Assembly (NCBI RefSeq): GCF_030656875.1
Contig: NZ_CP130943.1
Span: 2,046,001 to 2,110,000, forward strand
DNA length: 64,000 nucleotides
Direction: 5' to 3'
Origin: Prescottella sp. R16
GTDB lineage: Bacteria; Actinomycetota; Actinomycetes; Mycobacteriales; Mycobacteriaceae
Positions 21,197 to 31,833 of this stretch are shown here, one piece after another (the first letter of the stretch is position 1; each line of letters starts with the position of its first letter). The position numbers and the translations under genes were made by a program. The notes beneath the pieces are model-generated. The model was not told where the DNA came from, searched no databases, and saw only the letters and a program-made list of their open reading frames with translations.

Positions 21197-22879
21197 ATGA
21201 ACGCCTTCGCGAGAGCGACCGCCCCCGTACGCGCCTACGGTCGTCGCCTGCATCCCGTGGGACTGGCGTTCGCGCTCGTGTTCTTCACGTGGTCGATCAG
21301 TCCGTCGCTGCTGCCGCGCGCGTGGTATCTGCAGGGACTCGCGACCGGTATCTCCGTCGCGCTCGGATACGGAGTCGGATGCCTCGTCGCCTGGATCGTG
21401 CGGGGGTGCGGCGTGCAGCCGGCGTGGTCGTCGCGCACCCGCAGGATCGGCCGGTGGCTGCTCGGTGTCGCCGCCGTGATCCTGGTCCCGGTGTACCTGG
21501 GCCTCGGTGCGGTGTGGCAGAACTACGTGCGCGACCTCGTCGGCGTCGAACGTAGTCACGCCGCGAACGTGCTGTTGGTGGCGCTGATCGCGCTCGTCGT
21601 GTGGTTCGTGCTGCTCGAGGCCGGACGCGGGATCCGGGTGGGCACCCGCAAGGCGTCCGATCTGGCCCGGCGGGTGGTGCCGCGGCCCGCCGCGAACGTC
21701 GCGGGCCTGATCGTCGCGGTCGTCGTCGCGGTCCTGATCGTCAACGGTGCGCTCTACCAGGGCCTGATCGCATTCGCGAACTGGAGTTTCTCGGGGGCCG
21801 ACACCGCGACCGCGGAGGGTGTCGAGCAGCCCACCGTGCCCGAGCGCAGTGGGTCGCCCGCGTCGGCGCAGGCGTGGGACACCCTCGGGCAGGAGGGCCG
21901 CACGTTCGTCGGCCTCGGCCCCGGTGCCGCCGACATCACCGCCGTCACCGGACGTCCGGCGATCGAACCGATCCGCGTGTACGCGGGCCGCGAGTCGGCC
22001 GAGTCGGTCGCCGCGGTCGCGGACCTCGTCGTCGCGGAACTGGATCGCACGAAGGCGTGGGAGCGGAACGTTCTCGCCGTCAACACCACCACGGGTCGCG
22101 GCTGGGTCAACCAGAGTGTGGCGTCGTCGCTCGAGTACCTCGAGGGTGGTGACACCGCGATCGCGTCGATGCAGTATTCGTTCCTGCCCAGCCCGCTCGC
22201 GTTCATCGCCGACCGGGAGACCCCGCAGGTGGCCGGTCGGGCCCTGTTCAACGCGGTGTTCGCGCGCTGGATCGACCTGCCCGTCTCGACGCGCCCGAAA
22301 CTCGTGGTGTTCGGGGAGAGCCTCGGCGCCTACGGCGGTCAGAACGCGTTCGCCGGTTACCAGGACATGGCGACCCGCGTCGACGGAGGGCTGTGGGTGG
22401 GCACCCCGAACTTCACACCGCAGTGGCAGGAGGTCACCGCGGACCGGGAACCGGGTTCACCGGAGATCCTGCCGATCGTCGATGCCGGGAAGGCGGTGCG
22501 GTTCGCGTCCGACCCGGAGGACCTCGACCTCGACACCGAGTGGGGGCCGCGCCGGATCGTGTACTGGCAGCACGCGTCCGACCCGATCGTGTGGTGGTCG
22601 CCGTCGCTGCTGCTGAACAAGCCGGACTGGCTGAGCGAGCCCCGCGGCCGGGACGTCGACCCCAACATGACGTGGATACCGCTGGTGACGTTCTGGCAGG
22701 TCACCCTCGACATGATCTTCTCGGCCGACGTTCCCGCCGGACACGGGCACTCGTACGGTGCCGAAGCCGCGGGAATGTGGGCGCGGATCCTGCAACCGGA
22801 CGGCTGGACCGACGCGGACACCGCCCGCGTCGAGGCGGCCCTGACCGGGGGAGGCGGGGATTCGGCGGAGGCTCCGTAG
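21197..22879 (+). CDS. Membrane-anchored alpha/beta hydrolase (Abhydrolase_9 / DUF2319 type)
   Basis: 560 residues. The N-terminal quarter has about four to five membrane segments ([71 protein letters not shown]). A C-terminal hydrolase domain carries the nucleophile motif [13 protein letters not shown] and a late His in [11 protein letters not shown]. The family is common in mycolic-acid bacteria and its substrate is unknown. It may act on lipids at the membrane, which fits the secreted lipase next to it. It appears leaderless. Confidence 0.82.
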   Translation: MNAFARATAPVRAYGRRLHPVGLAFALVFFTWSISPSLLPRAWYLQGLATGISVALGYGVGCLVAWIVRGCGVQPAWSSRTRRIGRWLLGVAAVILVPVYLGLGAVWQNYVRDLVGVERSHAANVLLVALIALVVWFVLLEAGRGIRVGTRKASDLARRVVPRPAANVAGLIVAVVVAVLIVNGALYQGLIAFANWSFSGADTATAEGVEQPTVPERSGSPASAQAWDTLGQEGRTFVGLGPGAADITAVTGRPAIEPIRVYAGRESAESVAAVADLVVAELDRTKAWERNVLAVNTTTGRGWVNQSVASSLEYLEGGDTAIASMQYSFLPSPLAFIADRETPQVAGRALFNAVFARWIDLPVSTRPKLVVFGESLGAYGGQNAFAGYQDMATRVDGGLWVGTPNFTPQWQEVTADREPGSPEILPIVDAGKAVRFASDPEDLDLDTEWGPRRIVYWQHASDPIVWWSPSLLLNKPDWLSEPRGRDVDPNMTWIPLVTFWQVTLDMIFSADVPAGHGHSYGAEAAGMWARILQPDGWTDADTARVEAALTGGGGDSAEAP

Positions 22880-22882
22880 AAT
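22877..22882 (+). promoter_or_regulatory. -10 box placed for a leaderless start at 22889
   Basis: TAGAAT spans the stop codon of the preceding gene and ends exactly 7 bases before GTG 22889. This fits a leaderless transcript that begins at that codon. Confidence 0.5.
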
Positions 22883-22888
22883 CCTGGG

Positions 22889-22999
22889 GTGAACCTTCTT
22901 CCGGCGCCGCCGGGACTCGACGATCCGGGAGCTGCCCTCGTGCTTTCTGTGACCCCCCACCAGCCTCTGCCGTCCGCATGTGCGGAGGTGCTGCGCTGA
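22889..22999 (+). CDS. Putative 36-residue leader peptide coupled to fmt
   Basis: A short open frame begins at GTG 22889, 7 bases after a -10-like TAGAAT, and ends at TGA 22997-22999. That stop shares a base with the fmt ATG (TGATG). The predicted peptide starts [14 protein letters not shown] and ends SACAEVLR. It uses codons rare in this genome (CTT three times, TCT, GCT, CCT, TGT). I recognise no family. The arrangement fits a leaderless leader peptide that couples translation, but it could be a chance frame; coding evidence is limited to position. Confidence 0.4.
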   Translation: MNLLPAPPGLDDPGAALVLSVTPHQPLPSACAEVLR

Positions 23000-23922
23000 T
23001 GCGGATCGTCTTCGCGGGTACGCCCGAACCGGCCGTGCCGTCGCTGCGGCGGCTCGTCGAGTCCGGGCGGCACGAGGTGGTCGCGGTGGTCACCCGTCCC
23101 GACGCGGTCGCCGGCCGCGGCCGCAAGCTGGTGCGGTCGCCGATCGGGCAGCTCGCTGACGAGCACGGCATCGAGGTGCTCACCCCGGCGTCGGCGTCGG
23201 ACCCGGAGTTCCTGGCGCGGTTGACGGAGCTGGCCCCGGACGCGTGCCCGGTCGTCGCGTACGGCAACCTGCTGCCGCGTCCGGTCCTCGACGTTCCTCG
23301 GCACGGCTGGATGAATCTGCACTTCTCGCTGCTGCCGGCGTGGCGTGGTGCCGCCCCGGTGCAGGCCGCGATCAATGCGGGTGACGAGGTGACCGGGGCG
23401 ACGGTGTTCGCGCTCGACGAGGGGATGGACACCGGTCCCGTGTACGGCGTGGTGACCGAGACCATCCGCACCACCGACACTGCCGGGGAACTGTTGACGC
23501 GTCTCGCCGACAGCGGGGCGATCCTGCTCGAGAGTGTGCTCGACGGTGTGGAATCCGGTGCGGTGCAGGCGGTTCCGCAGCCACGGGACGGTGTCTCGCA
23601 CGCCCCGAAGGTGTCGGTGGAGTCGGCGCACATCCGCTGGGATCAGCCGGCGCTCGCGGTGCACCGGCACATCCGGTCGGTGACACCCGCACCGGGTGCC
23701 TGGACGATGATCGGCGACCTGCGGGTCAAGGTCGGTCCGGTCGAACTGGTGGAGGAGACGTTGCCGCCGGGCCGGATCGAGGTCCGCAAGAACGGTATGT
23801 ACATCGGGACGTCGACGACGGCGGTCCGGCTCGGGCAGGTGCAACCGCAGGGCAAGAAGCAGATGGCGGCAGTGGACTGGGCGCGCGGTGCGCGTCTGGG
23901 TGGAGAGGTGCGGGCACAGTGA
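22999..23922 (+). CDS. fmt: Methionyl-tRNA formyltransferase
   Basis: It formylates initiator Met-tRNA using 10-formyl-THF. The 307-residue protein starts [16 protein letters not shown]. It contains [20 protein letters not shown] (catalytic Asn/His region near residues 105-125), [12 protein letters not shown], and the C-terminal OB-type tRNA-binding domain with [15 protein letters not shown] lies 11 bases before the ATG, and the start also overlaps the leader frame's TGA. The stop overlaps the rsmB GTG. The peptide deformylase gene often found next to fmt is not here. Confidence 0.95.
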   Translation: MRIVFAGTPEPAVPSLRRLVESGRHEVVAVVTRPDAVAGRGRKLVRSPIGQLADEHGIEVLTPASASDPEFLARLTELAPDACPVVAYGNLLPRPVLDVPRHGWMNLHFSLLPAWRGAAPVQAAINAGDEVTGATVFALDEGMDTGPVYGVVTETIRTTDTAGELLTRLADSGAILLESVLDGVESGAVQAVPQPRDGVSHAPKVSVESAHIRWDQPALAVHRHIRSVTPAPGAWTMIGDLRVKVGPVELVEETLPPGRIEVRKNGMYIGTSTTAVRLGQVQPQGKKQMAAVDWARGARLGGEVRAQ

Positions 23923-25445
23923 GCGAGTCGGGCAGCAGCGAGTCCCGTGGCAGCGGGCAGGGCCGGCCGCAGCGCCGGTCCGGTGGGCAGGACCGGCAGG
24001 GTGGACAGGGCGGCAGGAACGCCCGTGGCAGCCGTGGCAACCGGGGCGGGGGCAACAGCCGGCCGCGGCAGGCCCGGCGCCCCGATCCGGGGCAGGCGTC
24101 GATCGATCAGCCGCGGCGTGCCGCCCGGGACGTGATCCGGGCGGTCCGGGAACGGGACGCGTACGCGAATCTCGTTCTCCCGGGGCTGCTCCGGGAACGC
24201 CGCCTCGACGGCCGGGATGCCGCGCTGGCCACCGAACTGGCCTACGGCACGGCCCGCGCCCGCGGACTGCTCGACGCGGTGATCGCGGAGTGCGCGGGAC
24301 GCCCGATCGACGAGATCGACGGCCCGCTGCTGGACGTGCTGCAGTTGGGCGCCTACCAGCTGCTGCGTACCCGGATCGCGCCGCACGCGGCGGTCGCCAC
24401 CTCGGTGGATCTGGCGCGTGCCGAATCCGGTTCGGGCAAGGCCGGTTTCGTCAATGCGGTGCTGCGCCGGGTATCGGAGAAGACCGAGGACGAGTGGGTG
24501 GCCGCACTGGGGCCCGACGCCGTCCGGGATCCGGTGGGGCACCTGGCGTTCGCGCACGCCCATCCGACGTGGATCGCGCAGGCGTTCGCCGATTCGCTCG
24601 GCACCGCGGCCGGTGAACTCGAGGACGTCCTGATCGCCGACGACGCCCGCCCCGGCGTGCACCTGGTGGCCCGGCCGGGGGAGATCTCGGCGGAGGAACT
24701 GGCGCTCGTCACCGGTGGCGAGGTGGGCCCGTACTCGCCGTACGCGGTGCACCTCGACGGCGGCGACCCGGGCCTGCTCGACGCGGTCCGGGAGGGCCTG
24801 GCCGGGGTGCAGGACGAGGGCAGCCAGCTGGTGGCCCGTGCCCTCACCCTTGCCCCGCTCGCCGGACCGGACACGGGCCGCTGGCTGGACCTGTGTGCGG
24901 GACCGGGCGGCAAGGCGGCACTGCTCGGTGCGCTCGCCGACATCGAGGGCGGACGCCTGGACGCCGTCGAACCGGCCGAGCACCGCGCCGACCTGATCCG
25001 CAAGACCACACGTGGGCTGCCCGTCGACGTGCACGTCGCGGACGGCCGGGAGCCGGGACTCGAGCCCGGATTCGACCGGATCCTGGTGGACGCGCCGTGC
25101 ACGGGTCTGGGGGCGCTGCGCCGCCGCCCGGAGGCGCGGTGGCGGCGGCAGCCGTCGGACGTGGCGGGGCTGGTGAAGCTGCAGCGCGAGCTGCTGGCGT
25201 CGGCGCTGCAGCTGGTCCGGCCCGGCGGTGTGGTGCTGTATTCGACGTGTTCGCCGCATGTCGCGGAGACGATCGGCGTCGTCGACGACGCGGTCCGTCG
25301 TTACGGTGCGGTCCCGCTCGACACCCGGGAACTGGTGCCCGGGGTGCCGGATCTGGGGGACGGCCCGGGCGTGCAGCTGTGGCCGCACCGGCACGGCACG
25401 GACGCGATGTTCATGGCGGCGCTGCAGCGGCCGGCGGACGGGTGA
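23919..25445 (+). CDS. rsmB: 16S rRNA (cytosine-C5)-methyltransferase RsmB/Fmu with an RG-rich N-terminal tail
   Basis: 508 residues. Residues 1 to about 65 are a low-complexity Gly/Arg/Gln/Ser tail with RG and RGG steps, probably disordered. Next comes a NusB-like domain (about 66-195, [20 protein letters not shown]) and a Rossmann methyltransferase (about 215-508) with the SAM loop [14 protein letters not shown], motif [17 protein letters not shown] (catalytic Cys) and motif [12 protein letters not shown] (second Cys). It methylates C967-equivalent in 16S rRNA. GTG 23919 overlaps the fmt stop. Confidence 0.93.
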   Translation: MSESGSSESRGSGQGRPQRRSGGQDRQGGQGGRNARGSRGNRGGGNSRPRQARRPDPGQASIDQPRRAARDVIRAVRERDAYANLVLPGLLRERRLDGRDAALATELAYGTARARGLLDAVIAECAGRPIDEIDGPLLDVLQLGAYQLLRTRIAPHAAVATSVDLARAESGSGKAGFVNAVLRRVSEKTEDEWVAALGPDAVRDPVGHLAFAHAHPTWIAQAFADSLGTAAGELEDVLIADDARPGVHLVARPGEISAEELALVTGGEVGPYSPYAVHLDGGDPGLLDAVREGLAGVQDEGSQLVARALTLAPLAGPDTGRWLDLCAGPGGKAALLGALADIEGGRLDAVEPAEHRADLIRKTTRGLPVDVHVADGREPGLEPGFDRILVDAPCTGLGALRRRPEARWRRQPSDVAGLVKLQRELLASALQLVRPGGVVLYSTCSPHVAETIGVVDDAVRRYGAVPLDTRELVPGVPDLGDGPGVQLWPHRHGTDAMFMAALQRPADG

Positions 25446-25459
25446 CGGGGGAGACGACT

Positions 25460-25837
25460 GTGCCACGCAGGCAGGAACACGCCGACCGCTACACGGATGC
25501 GCTCGCAGCGTTGTCGGCGGCCACGCACCGGCCCACGAACATCGTCGAGTACGGGGACGGTTTCGCGATCCGGGTCGACTTCGCCTTCGACCGGTTCCTC
25601 GTCGCCGTCAACACCGATACGGGCCTGAGCGACGACCCGGACGCGGTCGAAGGCTGGATCGTCCGGTTCTGCGAGACCGCGGACTCCGGGGTGCGGGTGC
25701 TGGCGGAGTCCCGGAAGGGCTGGCTGGTCGACGCGTTCGACGACGTGTTCGAGGCCGTCGACAAGGCGGGGCAGTGGATCGAGTCCGACGCCCAGCTCGG
25801 TGAGCTCACGCAGCAGCGCGACACGTACGACAGCTGA
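25460..25837 (+). CDS. Small conserved hypothetical protein
   Basis: A 125-residue soluble, acidic protein with no membrane segment or signal peptide. It starts VPRRQEHADRYTDALAALSA, has a central aromatic strand pattern FAIRVDFAFDRFLVAVNTDTG, and ends with a helical FDDVFEAVDKAGQWIESD stretch. I do not recognise a function. GGGGGAG lies 7 bases before GTG 25460; an alternative GTG at 25442 overlaps the rsmB stop and is equally in frame. It is convergent with the phosphoketolase gene, with a 12-bp perfect palindrome GCGGCCGGCCGC (25838-25849) between the stops. Confidence 0.7.
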   Translation: MPRRQEHADRYTDALAALSAATHRPTNIVEYGDGFAIRVDFAFDRFLVAVNTDTGLSDDPDAVEGWIVRFCETADSGVRVLAESRKGWLVDAFDDVFEAVDKAGQWIESDAQLGELTQQRDTYDS

Positions 25838-25851
25838 GCGGCCGGCCGCGG

Positions 25852-28224
25852 TCACACCGGTTCCGGCCACACCCAGTTCCGGATCTCGGGCAGGTCCTCG
25901 AAGTGTTCGCGGACGTAGTCGTGGTGCCGGCGGAGCATCCGCCGGCAGTAGCCGATCAGGTCGTCGGCGCCGTCGGGGCGTCGGCGACTGCGCCGCAGTG
26001 CCTCGATCGTCAGGTGGTAGCGGCTCATGTGGTTGAGGACGACCATGTCGAACGGTGTGGTGGTGGTGCCCTGCTCGGTGTAACCGCGCACGTGGAACCG
26101 GTCGGGGCGGGGCCGTCCGTGCAGGAGCTGGTGCAGGGCGCGGGCGTAACCGTGCCATGCGACCACGACGTCGGTGTCGTCGGTGAAGAGCCGGGTGAAA
26201 TCGGTGTCGGGGCGGCCGTGCGGGTGCACGTCCGGCGGTGCGAGGGACAGTGGATCGACGACGTTGACGACCCGGACCCGCAGGTCGGGGACGTGCCCGC
26301 GCAGCAGTGCCGCGGCGGCGAGCGTCTCCTCGGTGGGCACGTCGCCGATGCAGGCGAGGACGATGTCGGGGCCGGAACCGTCCGGGGTCTCGCCGGTCTC
26401 GCTGTTCTCGGTGCCCGCCCAGTCCCACACGGACGCGCCCGCCTCGACGTGGGTGCGGGCCTGCGCGAGCGACAGGTACTGCGGATGCGACTGCTTGTCG
26501 ACGACGAGCAGGTTGACGCGGTCCCGGGTGCCGAACACGTGTTCGGCCACCACGAGCAGGCAGTTGGCGTCCGGTGGCAGATAGATGCCGGTGACCCCGC
26601 CGGACAGTGACAGCACCGTGTCGATCAGCCCGGGCCCCTGGTGGGAGAACCCGTTGTGGTCGTTGCGCCAGCACGTCGACGTGAGCAGGATGTTCAGGCT
26701 CGCGACCGGAGCCCGCCAGTGCAGGGACCGGGCGCGTTCGAGCCATTTGGTGTGCTGGATCGTCATGGACGCGCTCACCATCGCGAACGCCTCGTACGTC
26801 GCGAACAGCCCGTGCCGTCCGGTGAGGAGATAGCCCTCGAGCCAGCCGTGGCACAGGTGCTCCGACAACACCTCCATGACCCGGCCGTGGCGTCCGACGT
26901 GCTCGTCGCCGGGGGACGGGGTGCCGGCGAGGCAGCGGTCGGTGACGTCGAAGACCGCGCCGAGCCGGTTGCTGTTCGTCTCGTCGGGGCAGAACAGGCG
27001 GAAGTTGTCCGGGTTCGCGGTGTACACGTCGCGCAGGAACTCGCCCAGCGGCCGTGTCGTCTCGTGGTGGACGGCGCCCGGCACGGGTACGTCCAGCGCG
27101 TAGGACGCCGGGTCCGGCAGGTGCAGCGGGCGCAGCAGCCGCCCACCGTTCGCGTGCGGATTCGATCCCATCCGCCGGTCCCCGGCCGGGGCGGCCGCGG
27201 CGAGCTCCGGCAGCAGGCGCCCGAGATCGTCGAACAACTCGTCCGGCCGGTACGACCGCAGCCACTGCTCGAGCTGCCGCAGGTGCACGGGATCGTCCCG
27301 GACATCGGTGATCGGCACCTGATGCGCCCGGAACGTGCCCTCCACCGGTTTCCCGTCGACGACGGTGGGACCGGTCCAGCCCTTCGGAGTGCGCAGCACG
27401 ATCGCCGGCCACCGCGTCCGGTCGCCGCCCCCGGACGGGCGGGCCTCCCGCCGGATCCGGGTGATCTGTGCGTACGCGTCGTCGAGAGCGTCCGCGAACT
27501 CCCGGTGTACCCGCCCGGGATCGTGTCCCGCGACCAGCCGGGTGTCCCAGCCGTACGCGTCGAGCACGGCGGTGATCTCGGTGTCGGAGCGGCGGCCCGG
27601 CACCGTCGGCCCCGAAATCTTGTAGCCGTTGAGGTGCAGGATCGGCAACACCGCGCCGTCCCGGACGGGATCGAGGAAGAACGGGGCCTTCCACGACGCC
27701 GCCAGCGGGCCCGTCTCGGCCTCGCCGTCGCCGACGACGCACGCCGCGATCAGGTCGGGGTTGTCGAAGACGGCGCCGGTGGCGTGGGCGAGGGAGTAGC
27801 CGAGCTCGCCGCCCTCGTTGATCGACCCCGGTGTCTCCACCCCCGAATGGCTGGGAATCCCGCCGGGTGTGGAGAACTGCCGGGCCAGCCGGCGCAACCC
27901 CGCCTCGTCGGCCGTGATCTCCGGATACAACTCGGAGTACGTGCCCTCCAGATAGGCGTTCGCGACGACGGCCGGGCCGCCGTGCCCGGGCCCGGCGACG
28001 AACACGACGTCGGCGCCGGTACGGCGGATCAACCGGTTCAGGTGCACGTACACCAGCGACAGCCCCGGGCTCGTGCCCCAGTGCCCGAGCAGCCGCGGCT
28101 TGATGTCCGGCACCGTCAACGGGCGGCGCACCAGCACGTTGTCGCGCAGATAGATCTGCGCCACCGTCAGATAGTTGGCCGCCGTCCAGTACCGGTGCAG
28201 GACGGTGAGATCCTCGTCGGTCAC
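25852..28224 (-). CDS. Xylulose-5-phosphate/fructose-6-phosphate phosphoketolase
   Basis: A thiamine-diphosphate enzyme that splits xylulose 5-P (or fructose 6-P) with phosphate to acetyl phosphate. The 790-residue length is typical. Visible are GPGHGGPAV, the ThDP-binding [48 protein letters not shown] and the phosphate-site SHPQYLS region. The GTG start at 28224 gives [18 protein letters not shown]. It is divergent from an alcohol dehydrogenase-GH65 phosphorylase pair across about 200 bp. The grouping suggests phosphorolytic sugar salvage feeding a phosphoketolase bypass. No acetate kinase or phosphotransacetylase gene is nearby. Confidence 0.95.
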   Translation of the reverse strand: MTDEDLTVLHRYWTAANYLTVAQIYLRDNVLVRRPLTVPDIKPRLLGHWGTSPGLSLVYVHLNRLIRRTGADVVFVAGPGHGGPAVVANAYLEGTYSELYPEITADEAGLRRLARQFSTPGGIPSHSGVETPGSINEGGELGYSLAHATGAVFDNPDLIAACVVGDGEAETGPLAASWKAPFFLDPVRDGAVLPILHLNGYKISGPTVPGRRSDTEITAVLDAYGWDTRLVAGHDPGRVHREFADALDDAYAQITRIRREARPSGGGDRTRWPAIVLRTPKGWTGPTVVDGKPVEGTFRAHQVPITDVRDDPVHLRQLEQWLRSYRPDELFDDLGRLLPELAAAAPAGDRRMGSNPHANGGRLLRPLHLPDPASYALDVPVPGAVHHETTRPLGEFLRDVYTANPDNFRLFCPDETNSNRLGAVFDVTDRCLAGTPSPGDEHVGRHGRVMEVLSEHLCHGWLEGYLLTGRHGLFATYEAFAMVSASMTIQHTKWLERARSLHWRAPVASLNILLTSTCWRNDHNGFSHQGPGLIDTVLSLSGGVTGIYLPPDANCLLVVAEHVFGTRDRVNLLVVDKQSHPQYLSLAQARTHVEAGASVWDWAGTENSETGETPDGSGPDIVLACIGDVPTEETLAAAALLRGHVPDLRVRVVNVVDPLSLAPPDVHPHGRPDTDFTRLFTDDTDVVVAWHGYARALHQLLHGRPRPDRFHVRGYTEQGTTTTPFDMVVLNHMSRYHLTIEALRRSRRRPDGADDLIGYCRRMLRRHHDYVREHFEDLPEIRNWVWPEPV

Positions 28225-28320
28225 GGGCCGCTCCTCCGGTCACGCGAAGTGCTTCCACCGACGACCCTAGAGCGGATCGGGGCCGAGTGTCGGTCACGAA
28301 CGTGGTTCGGTCCACGAGAA

Positions 28321-28333
28321 CCGGTGTCACCGG
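28321..28333. promoter_or_regulatory. 13-bp palindrome in the phosphoketolase/adh divergent region
   Basis: CCGGTG-T-CACCGG is perfect. A second, looser inverted repeat GGTTC/GAACC lies directly upstream. It may be an operator for both divergent units. Confidence 0.35.
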
Positions 28334-28424
28334 ACCCCGGCGGCGCGCATCCTGGAGACATACACCCGGCGCCCGTGGCGGCGCCGGGCATCGATCGGCA
28401 TCCGAACACGAGACGCAGGCTGGC

Positions 28425-29471
28425 ATGCGGACCGACACCACACGACCGTCGACACCGACCACCACGATGCAGGCATGGCGGGTGACCAGACCGGGCCCGC
28501 TCAGCACCCGACCGCTGCGACTGAGCCGGGAACTCCTGCCGCGGCCCACCAGCCGGGACCTGCTCGTGCGGGTGCTGGCGTGCGGCGTGTGCCGCACCGA
28601 TCTGCACGTCGTCGCGGGGGAGCTGGCACCGCACCGGCTCGAGGTCGTCCCCGGTCACGAGGTCGTCGGCGAGATCGTCGCGATGGGCGACGACGTGCCC
28701 ACGTCCCGGTTCACGATCGGGCAGCGGGTGGGGATCGCGTGGCTGCGCGGCACGTGCGGGCACTGCCGGTACTGCGTGCGCGGCGACGAGAACCTGTGCC
28801 CGTACTCGACGTACACCGGCTGGGACGCCGACGGCGGCTACGGCGAGTACGCGACGGTGCCCGCCGACTTCGCACTCGACCTGCCCACCGGCTATCCGGT
28901 CGTGGAACTCGCGCCGCTGCTGTGCGCCGGCATCATCGGCTACCGGGCGCTGTCCCGGGCCGAACTACCCGACGGCGGCCGGCTCGGCATCTACGGTTTC
29001 GGTGGCAGCGCCCACCTGACCGCGCAGGTCGCGCTCGCCCGCGGCGCCCGCGTGCACGTGATGACCCGCGGTGAGGAGGCGCGCCGGCTCGCGTTCAGCC
29101 TGGGGGCGTCGTCGGTGCAGGGCACGTGCGATCCGCCGCCCGAACCGCTGGACGCGGCGATCCTGTTCGCGCCCGTCGGGGAACTGGTGCCCCCGGCGCT
29201 CGCGGCCCTCGACGCGGGCGGCACCCTCGCGCTCGCCGGCATCCACGTCAGTGACATCCCGGCACTGAATTATCAGCAGCACCTCTTCCGGGAACGGCAG
29301 ATCCGCAGCGTCACCGCCAACACCCGGCAGGACGCCCGCGAATTCCTGGCCGTCGCCCAGAAGCACCGGCTGCGGGTGAGCGCGCACCGGTATCCGCTGG
29401 ATGCCGCCGACGTCGCGCTCGCGGATCTGGCGGGCGGCGTGTTCGGTGGCGCGGCGGTCCTCGTGCCGTGA
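28425..29471 (+). CDS. Zinc-dependent alcohol dehydrogenase family protein (AdhA type)
   Basis: 348 residues of the medium-chain dehydrogenase fold. The catalytic zinc ligands are in [14 protein letters not shown] and [10 protein letters not shown]. The structural zinc site has the usual four cysteines ([15 protein letters not shown]). The nucleotide loop is YGFGGSAH, a variant GxGGxA. This subfamily ([12 protein letters not shown] start) occurs in actinobacteria and proteobacteria, and its natural substrate is not established. ATG 28425 is chosen; ATG 28467 is equally plausible. The stop overlaps the GH65 GTG by 4 bases, so the two are co-translated. Confidence 0.88.
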   Translation: MRTDTTRPSTPTTTMQAWRVTRPGPLSTRPLRLSRELLPRPTSRDLLVRVLACGVCRTDLHVVAGELAPHRLEVVPGHEVVGEIVAMGDDVPTSRFTIGQRVGIAWLRGTCGHCRYCVRGDENLCPYSTYTGWDADGGYGEYATVPADFALDLPTGYPVVELAPLLCAGIIGYRALSRAELPDGGRLGIYGFGGSAHLTAQVALARGARVHVMTRGEEARRLAFSLGASSVQGTCDPPPEPLDAAILFAPVGELVPPALAALDAGGTLALAGIHVSDIPALNYQQHLFRERQIRSVTANTRQDAREFLAVAQKHRLRVSAHRYPLDAADVALADLAGGVFGGAAVLVP

Positions 29472-31813
29472 TCACCCATCCGGCGTTCCCCGCCGAGCCG
29501 TGGCGGCTGCGGGCGACCAGCCTCGACCTGGACGTTCTCGCGCAGACCGAATCGCTGTTCACGGTCGCGAACGGTCATCTCGGGTGGCGGGGCAACCTCG
29601 ACGAGGGCGATCCGCACGGGTTGCCGGGCAGCTATCTCGCCGGCGTCCACGAGGTCCGGCCGATGCCGTACGCCGAACCCGGCTACGGGTATCCGCGTTC
29701 CGGGGAGACGATCATCAACATCACCGACGGCAAGATCGTGCGGTTGATCGTCGACGACGAACCGTTCGACGTCCGGCGCGGACGTCTCCTGAACCATGAG
29801 CAGGAACTCGACCTGCGGGCCGGGGTGCTGCGCCGGAGCGTCGACTGGCAGTCCCCGGCGGGCCGGACCGTGCGGGTGGTCACCACCCGGTTGGTGTCGT
29901 TCACCCAGCGGTCGATCGGGGCCGTGCACTACGAGGTGGGTCCGCTCGACGGCCCGGCCCGCGTGGTGGTCCAGTCGGAGCTGGTCGCGAACGAGCCGAT
30001 GCCGCAGCCGGAGAAGGATCCGCGGGCCGCCGCTGCGCTGGCCGAACCGCTGTGCGCGGAGGAGAACCTCGTGCACGGCACCCGCGTCCAGATGATCCAC
30101 CGCACCTCCGCGAGCGGGCTGCGGGTGGCGGTCGCGATGGACCACGACGTCACCGGACCCGATCCGCACGTCGCCGCGGAAAGCTCCCCGGACCAGGGGC
30201 GGGTCACGATCACGGCGCACCTGCAGGCCGGGCAGCGGCTGTCCACCGTCAAGTACGTCGCGCACGCGTGGTCGGCGCGGCGCACCACCCCGGCGATGCG
30301 CGACCAGGTGATCGGTGAACTCGCCCTGGCGCGGTCGAGCGGCTGGGACGGGCTGGTCGCCGAACAACGATCGTTCCTGGACGCGTTCTGGGAACGCGCC
30401 GACGTCGTGGTCGACGGTGATCCGCAGGTCCAGCAGGCGGTCCGGTTCGCGCTGTTCCAGTTGTTGCAGGCGTCGGCGCGCGCCGAGGGGGTCGCGATCG
30501 CCTCGAAGGGGCTGACCGGGCGCGGCTACGACGGCCACGCCTTCTGGGACACCGAGATGTTCGTGCTGCCGGTGTTGACGTCGGTGCTGCCGCACGCGGT
30601 GGCCGACGCCCTGCGGTGGCGGCACGCGACACTGCCGATCGTGCGGGAGCGGGCCCGCCAGTTCGGGTTGCGCGGTGCGATGTTCCCGTGGCGCACCATC
30701 ACCGGCACCGAGTGCAGCGGCTACTGGCCGGCGGGCGCGGCCGCGTTCCACGTCGACGCCGCGATCGCGCGGGCCGTCGTCGGCTACGTGCGCTCCGGCG
30801 GCGACACCGAGTTCGCGCGCACCGTCGGCCTCGACCTGCTGGTGGAGACGGCCCGGCTGTGGCAGTCGCTCGGCTACCTCGCCACCGACGGCACCTTCCG
30901 CATCGACGGCGTCACCGGCCCCGACGAATACAGTGCGCTCGCGTCGAACAACCTGTACACCAACCTCATGGCGCGAGTGAACCTGCGGGCCGCAGCCGCG
31001 TTGTCGGAACGATTCCCGGACCGGGCGGCCGAGCTGTCCGTGACCGCCGACGAGACCACCGCCTGGCGCGACGCCGCCGACCGCATGCTCGTCCCGTACG
31101 ACGAGACCCGCCGCGTACACCAGCAGGCAGCCGGATTCACCGACCTGCAGGAATGGGACTTCGCCGGCACCCCGGCATCGAACTATCCACTGCTGCTGCA
31201 CTATCCGTACTTCCACCTGTACCGCAAGCAGGTCGTCAAACAGGCCGACGTCGTGCTGGCGATGCAGTGGATACCCGACGCATTCACGCTCGAGGAGAAG
31301 ATACGGAACTTCACCTACTACGAACGGTTGACGGTGCGGGACTCGTCGCTGTCGGCGTCCAGCCAGGCCGTTGTCGCCGCCGAGGTCGGTGCCCTCGATC
31401 TCGCCTACGATTATCTCGGCGAGACCGCCCAGATCGACCTCCTCGACCTCGAACACAACACCAGCGACGGCCTGCACCTGGCGTCGCTCGCCGGCAGTTG
31501 GATCGCCCTCGTCCAAGGCTTCGGCGGGGTCCGGCGGGCCCGCGACGGACTGCACCTGCGACCCGTCCTGCCCGACGGCATCGCCCACCTCTCCTTCGGT
31601 ATCGCCGCCGGAGGCTGCCGGCTCCGCGTCGACATCGACCCCGAACGCACCCGCTACCGGCTCGTCACCGGCGACGAACTGACCCTGATCCACGACGGTA
31701 CGCAGGTCACCGTCCGCGCCGGCGAGGTCCGTGTCCTGCCCACCGTGCATCTGCCGCCGGGACCCGTCGTCACCCAGCCACCCGGGCGGGCACCGATGCG
31801 GTGGAGGCCGTGA
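29468..31813 (+). CDS. Glycoside hydrolase family 65 disaccharide phosphorylase
   Basis: 781 residues, normal for GH65 phosphorylases (trehalose, maltose or kojibiose type). The N-terminal beta-sandwich starts [20 protein letters not shown]. The (alpha/alpha)6 barrel has [14 protein letters not shown], the general-acid motif TGPDEYSAL (Glu around residue 480), [11 protein letters not shown] and the phosphate-loop region [12 protein letters not shown]. Reversible phosphorolysis would give glucose plus beta-glucose 1-P. The beta-phosphoglucomutase gene that usually accompanies such enzymes is absent. GTG 29468 overlaps the adh stop. The exact disaccharide cannot be read. Confidence 0.9.
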   Translation: MITHPAFPAEPWRLRATSLDLDVLAQTESLFTVANGHLGWRGNLDEGDPHGLPGSYLAGVHEVRPMPYAEPGYGYPRSGETIINITDGKIVRLIVDDEPFDVRRGRLLNHEQELDLRAGVLRRSVDWQSPAGRTVRVVTTRLVSFTQRSIGAVHYEVGPLDGPARVVVQSELVANEPMPQPEKDPRAAAALAEPLCAEENLVHGTRVQMIHRTSASGLRVAVAMDHDVTGPDPHVAAESSPDQGRVTITAHLQAGQRLSTVKYVAHAWSARRTTPAMRDQVIGELALARSSGWDGLVAEQRSFLDAFWERADVVVDGDPQVQQAVRFALFQLLQASARAEGVAIASKGLTGRGYDGHAFWDTEMFVLPVLTSVLPHAVADALRWRHATLPIVRERARQFGLRGAMFPWRTITGTECSGYWPAGAAAFHVDAAIARAVVGYVRSGGDTEFARTVGLDLLVETARLWQSLGYLATDGTFRIDGVTGPDEYSALASNNLYTNLMARVNLRAAAALSERFPDRAAELSVTADETTAWRDAADRMLVPYDETRRVHQQAAGFTDLQEWDFAGTPASNYPLLLHYPYFHLYRKQVVKQADVVLAMQWIPDAFTLEEKIRNFTYYERLTVRDSSLSASSQAVVAAEVGALDLAYDYLGETAQIDLLDLEHNTSDGLHLASLAGSWIALVQGFGGVRRARDGLHLRPVLPDGIAHLSFGIAAGGCRLRVDIDPERTRYRLVTGDELTLIHDGTQVTVRAGEVRVLPTVHLPPGPVVTQPPGRAPMRWRP

Positions 31814-31833
31814 CGGCGGCGTGTGCGCCCGGC

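Noticed and set aside
28225..28424. DosR-type dormancy box in the phosphoketolase region
   Set aside because: A degenerate TCGGGGCC...GGTCACGAA segment was noticed, but it misses too many consensus positions to claim.
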